8,704 nucleotides of DNA. Origin: an uncultured Alphaproteobacteria bacterium (GTDB lineage: Bacteria > Pseudomonadota > Alphaproteobacteria > Rs-D84). Position numbers and translations under genes: made by a program. The stretch spans positions 1-8,704 of the forward strand of contig CAMZAC010000019.1 in NCBI GenBank assembly GCA_947304085.1, given 5' to 3'. A model generated the notes under the pieces. The model searched no databases. It was not told where the DNA came from and saw only the letters and a program-made list of their open reading frames with translations. Shown in pieces: positions 7,475 to 8,704 of the stretch (positions within the stretch are counted from its first letter, which is position 1; each line of letters opens with the position of its first letter).

Positions 7475-8704
7475 ATGAAATTGGGAAAAAATATTTTTGG
7501 TGTTGGGGTTATGACAGGAATAAGTCGCATATTCGGTTTTATTCGTGATATGTTAATCGCACGCTTTTTGGGTGCCGGTCGTTTATCTGATATATTCTTG
7601 GCCGCGTTCAAATTACCAAACCTTTTTCGTGATTTGTTGGGCGAAGGCGCTCTGTCTGCCATATTTATTCCTATGTATACTGATATGAAAAAAGACGAGA
7701 ATTTTGCAAAAAATGTGTTTTCTTGGTTAATGGTCATATTGTTGGGATTAACCGTCATATTTGAGATATTTATGCCTTTGGTAATTTGGGGGCTGGCACC
7801 TGGCTTTGCGGAAGATCCTGGCAAAATGCAAATGACAATCATAATTGCTCGTATAATGTTCTTCTATGTCATATTTATATGTGGTGCTGCATTTCTGGCT
7901 GCTGTATTAAATGCGCACTCTAGATTTTTATTGGCCGCTTTTATGCCAGTTATGCTAAATATCATGTTGATTGGCGCTTTGTTGGCTTCAATGTGGTACG
8001 GTAATCAATATATATTGTATGTAATGGCTGGCACAGTGGTTTTTTCTGGTATTATTCAATTTTGGACCTTGTTGTCGCGCATAAGGCACAAACATTTCGG
8101 TTTGCGTTTAATAGTACCACATTGGAACAGTCAAATAAAAAGTATGTTTAAAAGATTTTGTGTTAGTTTGGTTGGTTCTGGTTTTTATCAAATAACTATC
8201 ATAGTTGGAACACTGGTTGCCAGTTTTGAATCTGGAGCTGTATCATGGTTATATTATTCAGATAGAATTGTTCAGTTGCCTTTCGCAATGATTGGATTGG
8301 CCGTGGGAACTGTTTTAATGTCTTCTATATCGAACGCATTAGCTGATAAAAATATGCGCAGTGTTTATATCCAACAAAATTCATCTATGCGTCGCTCGTT
8401 AATGTTGATTGTTCCTTGTATGGTTGGTTTGTTCGTATTAGCAGAACCAATTATACGCTTTTTGTTTCAATACGGCGCATGGACATCTGAATCTACACAC
8501 GCAGTAGCAATAGCAATAAAAATCCAATGTCTGGTATTACCAGCGATGTTAATCAGTCAGATTTACAGTAAAACATTATATGCGTCCCAAGATGTAAAAA
8601 CACCTGTTTCAACCAGTATGATTTCTTTGGGTGTTGCAACTGTGATTTATTTGGCCCTGTTCCCCTTTGTTGGTTATTTATCCATTCCAATCGGCATAGT
8701 AATC
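7475..8704 (+). CDS. murJ: Lipid II flippase MurJ (MviN), N-terminal 410 codons, cut by window edge
   Basis: MurJ flips lipid II, the peptidoglycan precursor, across the inner membrane; it is an essential MOP-superfamily transporter of about 14 helices and 510-530 residues. The frame is open from the ATG at 7475 to the last base of the window, 410 codons, so about 100 residues are missing. Landmarks are SRIFGFIRD with R18 and R24, D39, R52 within KLPNLFRD, the following GEGALS, and SWLYYSDR with R264 matching the essential Arg of E. coli helix 8 (R270). All of these charged cavity residues are kept, so the protein looks functional. FLFQYGAW and QDVKTPV are further family phrases. The ribosome binding site is weak (TAGGT). 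The gene is divergent from bamD, and both serve envelope assembly. Confidence 0.95.
   Translation, partial: MKLGKNIFGVGVMTGISRIFGFIRDMLIARFLGAGRLSDIFLAAFKLPNLFRDLLGEGALSAIFIPMYTDMKKDENFAKNVFSWLMVILLGLTVIFEIFMPLVIWGLAPGFAEDPGKMQMTIIIARIMFFYVIFICGAAFLAAVLNAHSRFLLAAFMPVMLNIMLIGALLASMWYGNQYILYVMAGTVVFSGIIQFWTLLSRIRHKHFGLRLIVPHWNSQIKSMFKRFCVSLVGSGFYQITIIVGTLVASFESGAVSWLYYSDRIVQLPFAMIGLAVGTVLMSSISNALADKNMRSVYIQQNSSMRRSLMLIVPCMVGLFVLAEPIIRFLFQYGAWTSESTHAVAIAIKIQCLVLPAMLISQIYSKTLYASQDVKTPVSTSMISLGVATVIYLALFPFVGYLSIPIGIVI

Noticed and set aside
7399..7842. 147-codon minus-strand frame
   Set aside because: It is antisense to the well-supported murJ gene and to the bamD promoter, and its product has no family features.

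Overview
The window is an AT-rich stretch of a bacterial chromosome that looks compact and ordinary in its core genes. BamD, MurJ and a lipobox-bearing lipoprotein point to a Gram-negative (diderm) bacterium. The TGT signature [12 protein letters not shown] and the low G+C suggest an AT-rich alphaproteobacterium, perhaps host-associated or uncultured. That placement is inference from memory of the families and was not tested by phylogeny.

Layout from left to right. Positions 1-1035 hold a minus-strand pair: a 315-residue protein with a faint YdcF/DUF218-like pattern, then the first 24 codons of an unknown protein. A near-consensus promoter drives the pair. Positions 1123-1706 hold a single-gene unit with its own near-consensus promoter and a clean intrinsic terminator; it encodes a 160-residue protein of unknown function. 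Positions 1724-5808 hold a minus-strand gene cluster in transcription order: era, queA, tgt, then a membrane-protein gene split across two reading frames. era is the ribosome-assembly GTPase. queA and tgt are two steps of queuosine tRNA modification and are separated by 2 bases. Positions 5841-6682 hold a plus-strand dCTP deaminase-family gene with its own promoter and a bidirectional terminator shared with bamD. Positions 6683-7402 hold bamD on the minus strand. From 7475 to the window end runs the start of murJ (lipid II flippase) on the plus strand, divergent from bamD across a short shared promoter region.

The most interesting signal is the split membrane gene at 1724-2706. Neither half looks complete: the upstream frame ends in an uncharacteristic tail, and the downstream frame has no convincing start or ribosome binding site. 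Joining them by a -1 shift gives one coherent protein of about 327 residues: a membrane helix, a long Lys/Ala-rich helical region, a second membrane helix and a CPRCGH tail. The heptamer G TTA AAC lies in the correct phase exactly where the -1 frame opens, with a weak hairpin 6 bases downstream. This is either programmed -1 frameshifting or a one-base deletion (natural or from sequencing). The sequence alone cannot decide between them.

No tRNA, rRNA, CRISPR array, insertion sequence or prophage was seen, and no gene-free stretch exceeds 300 bases.
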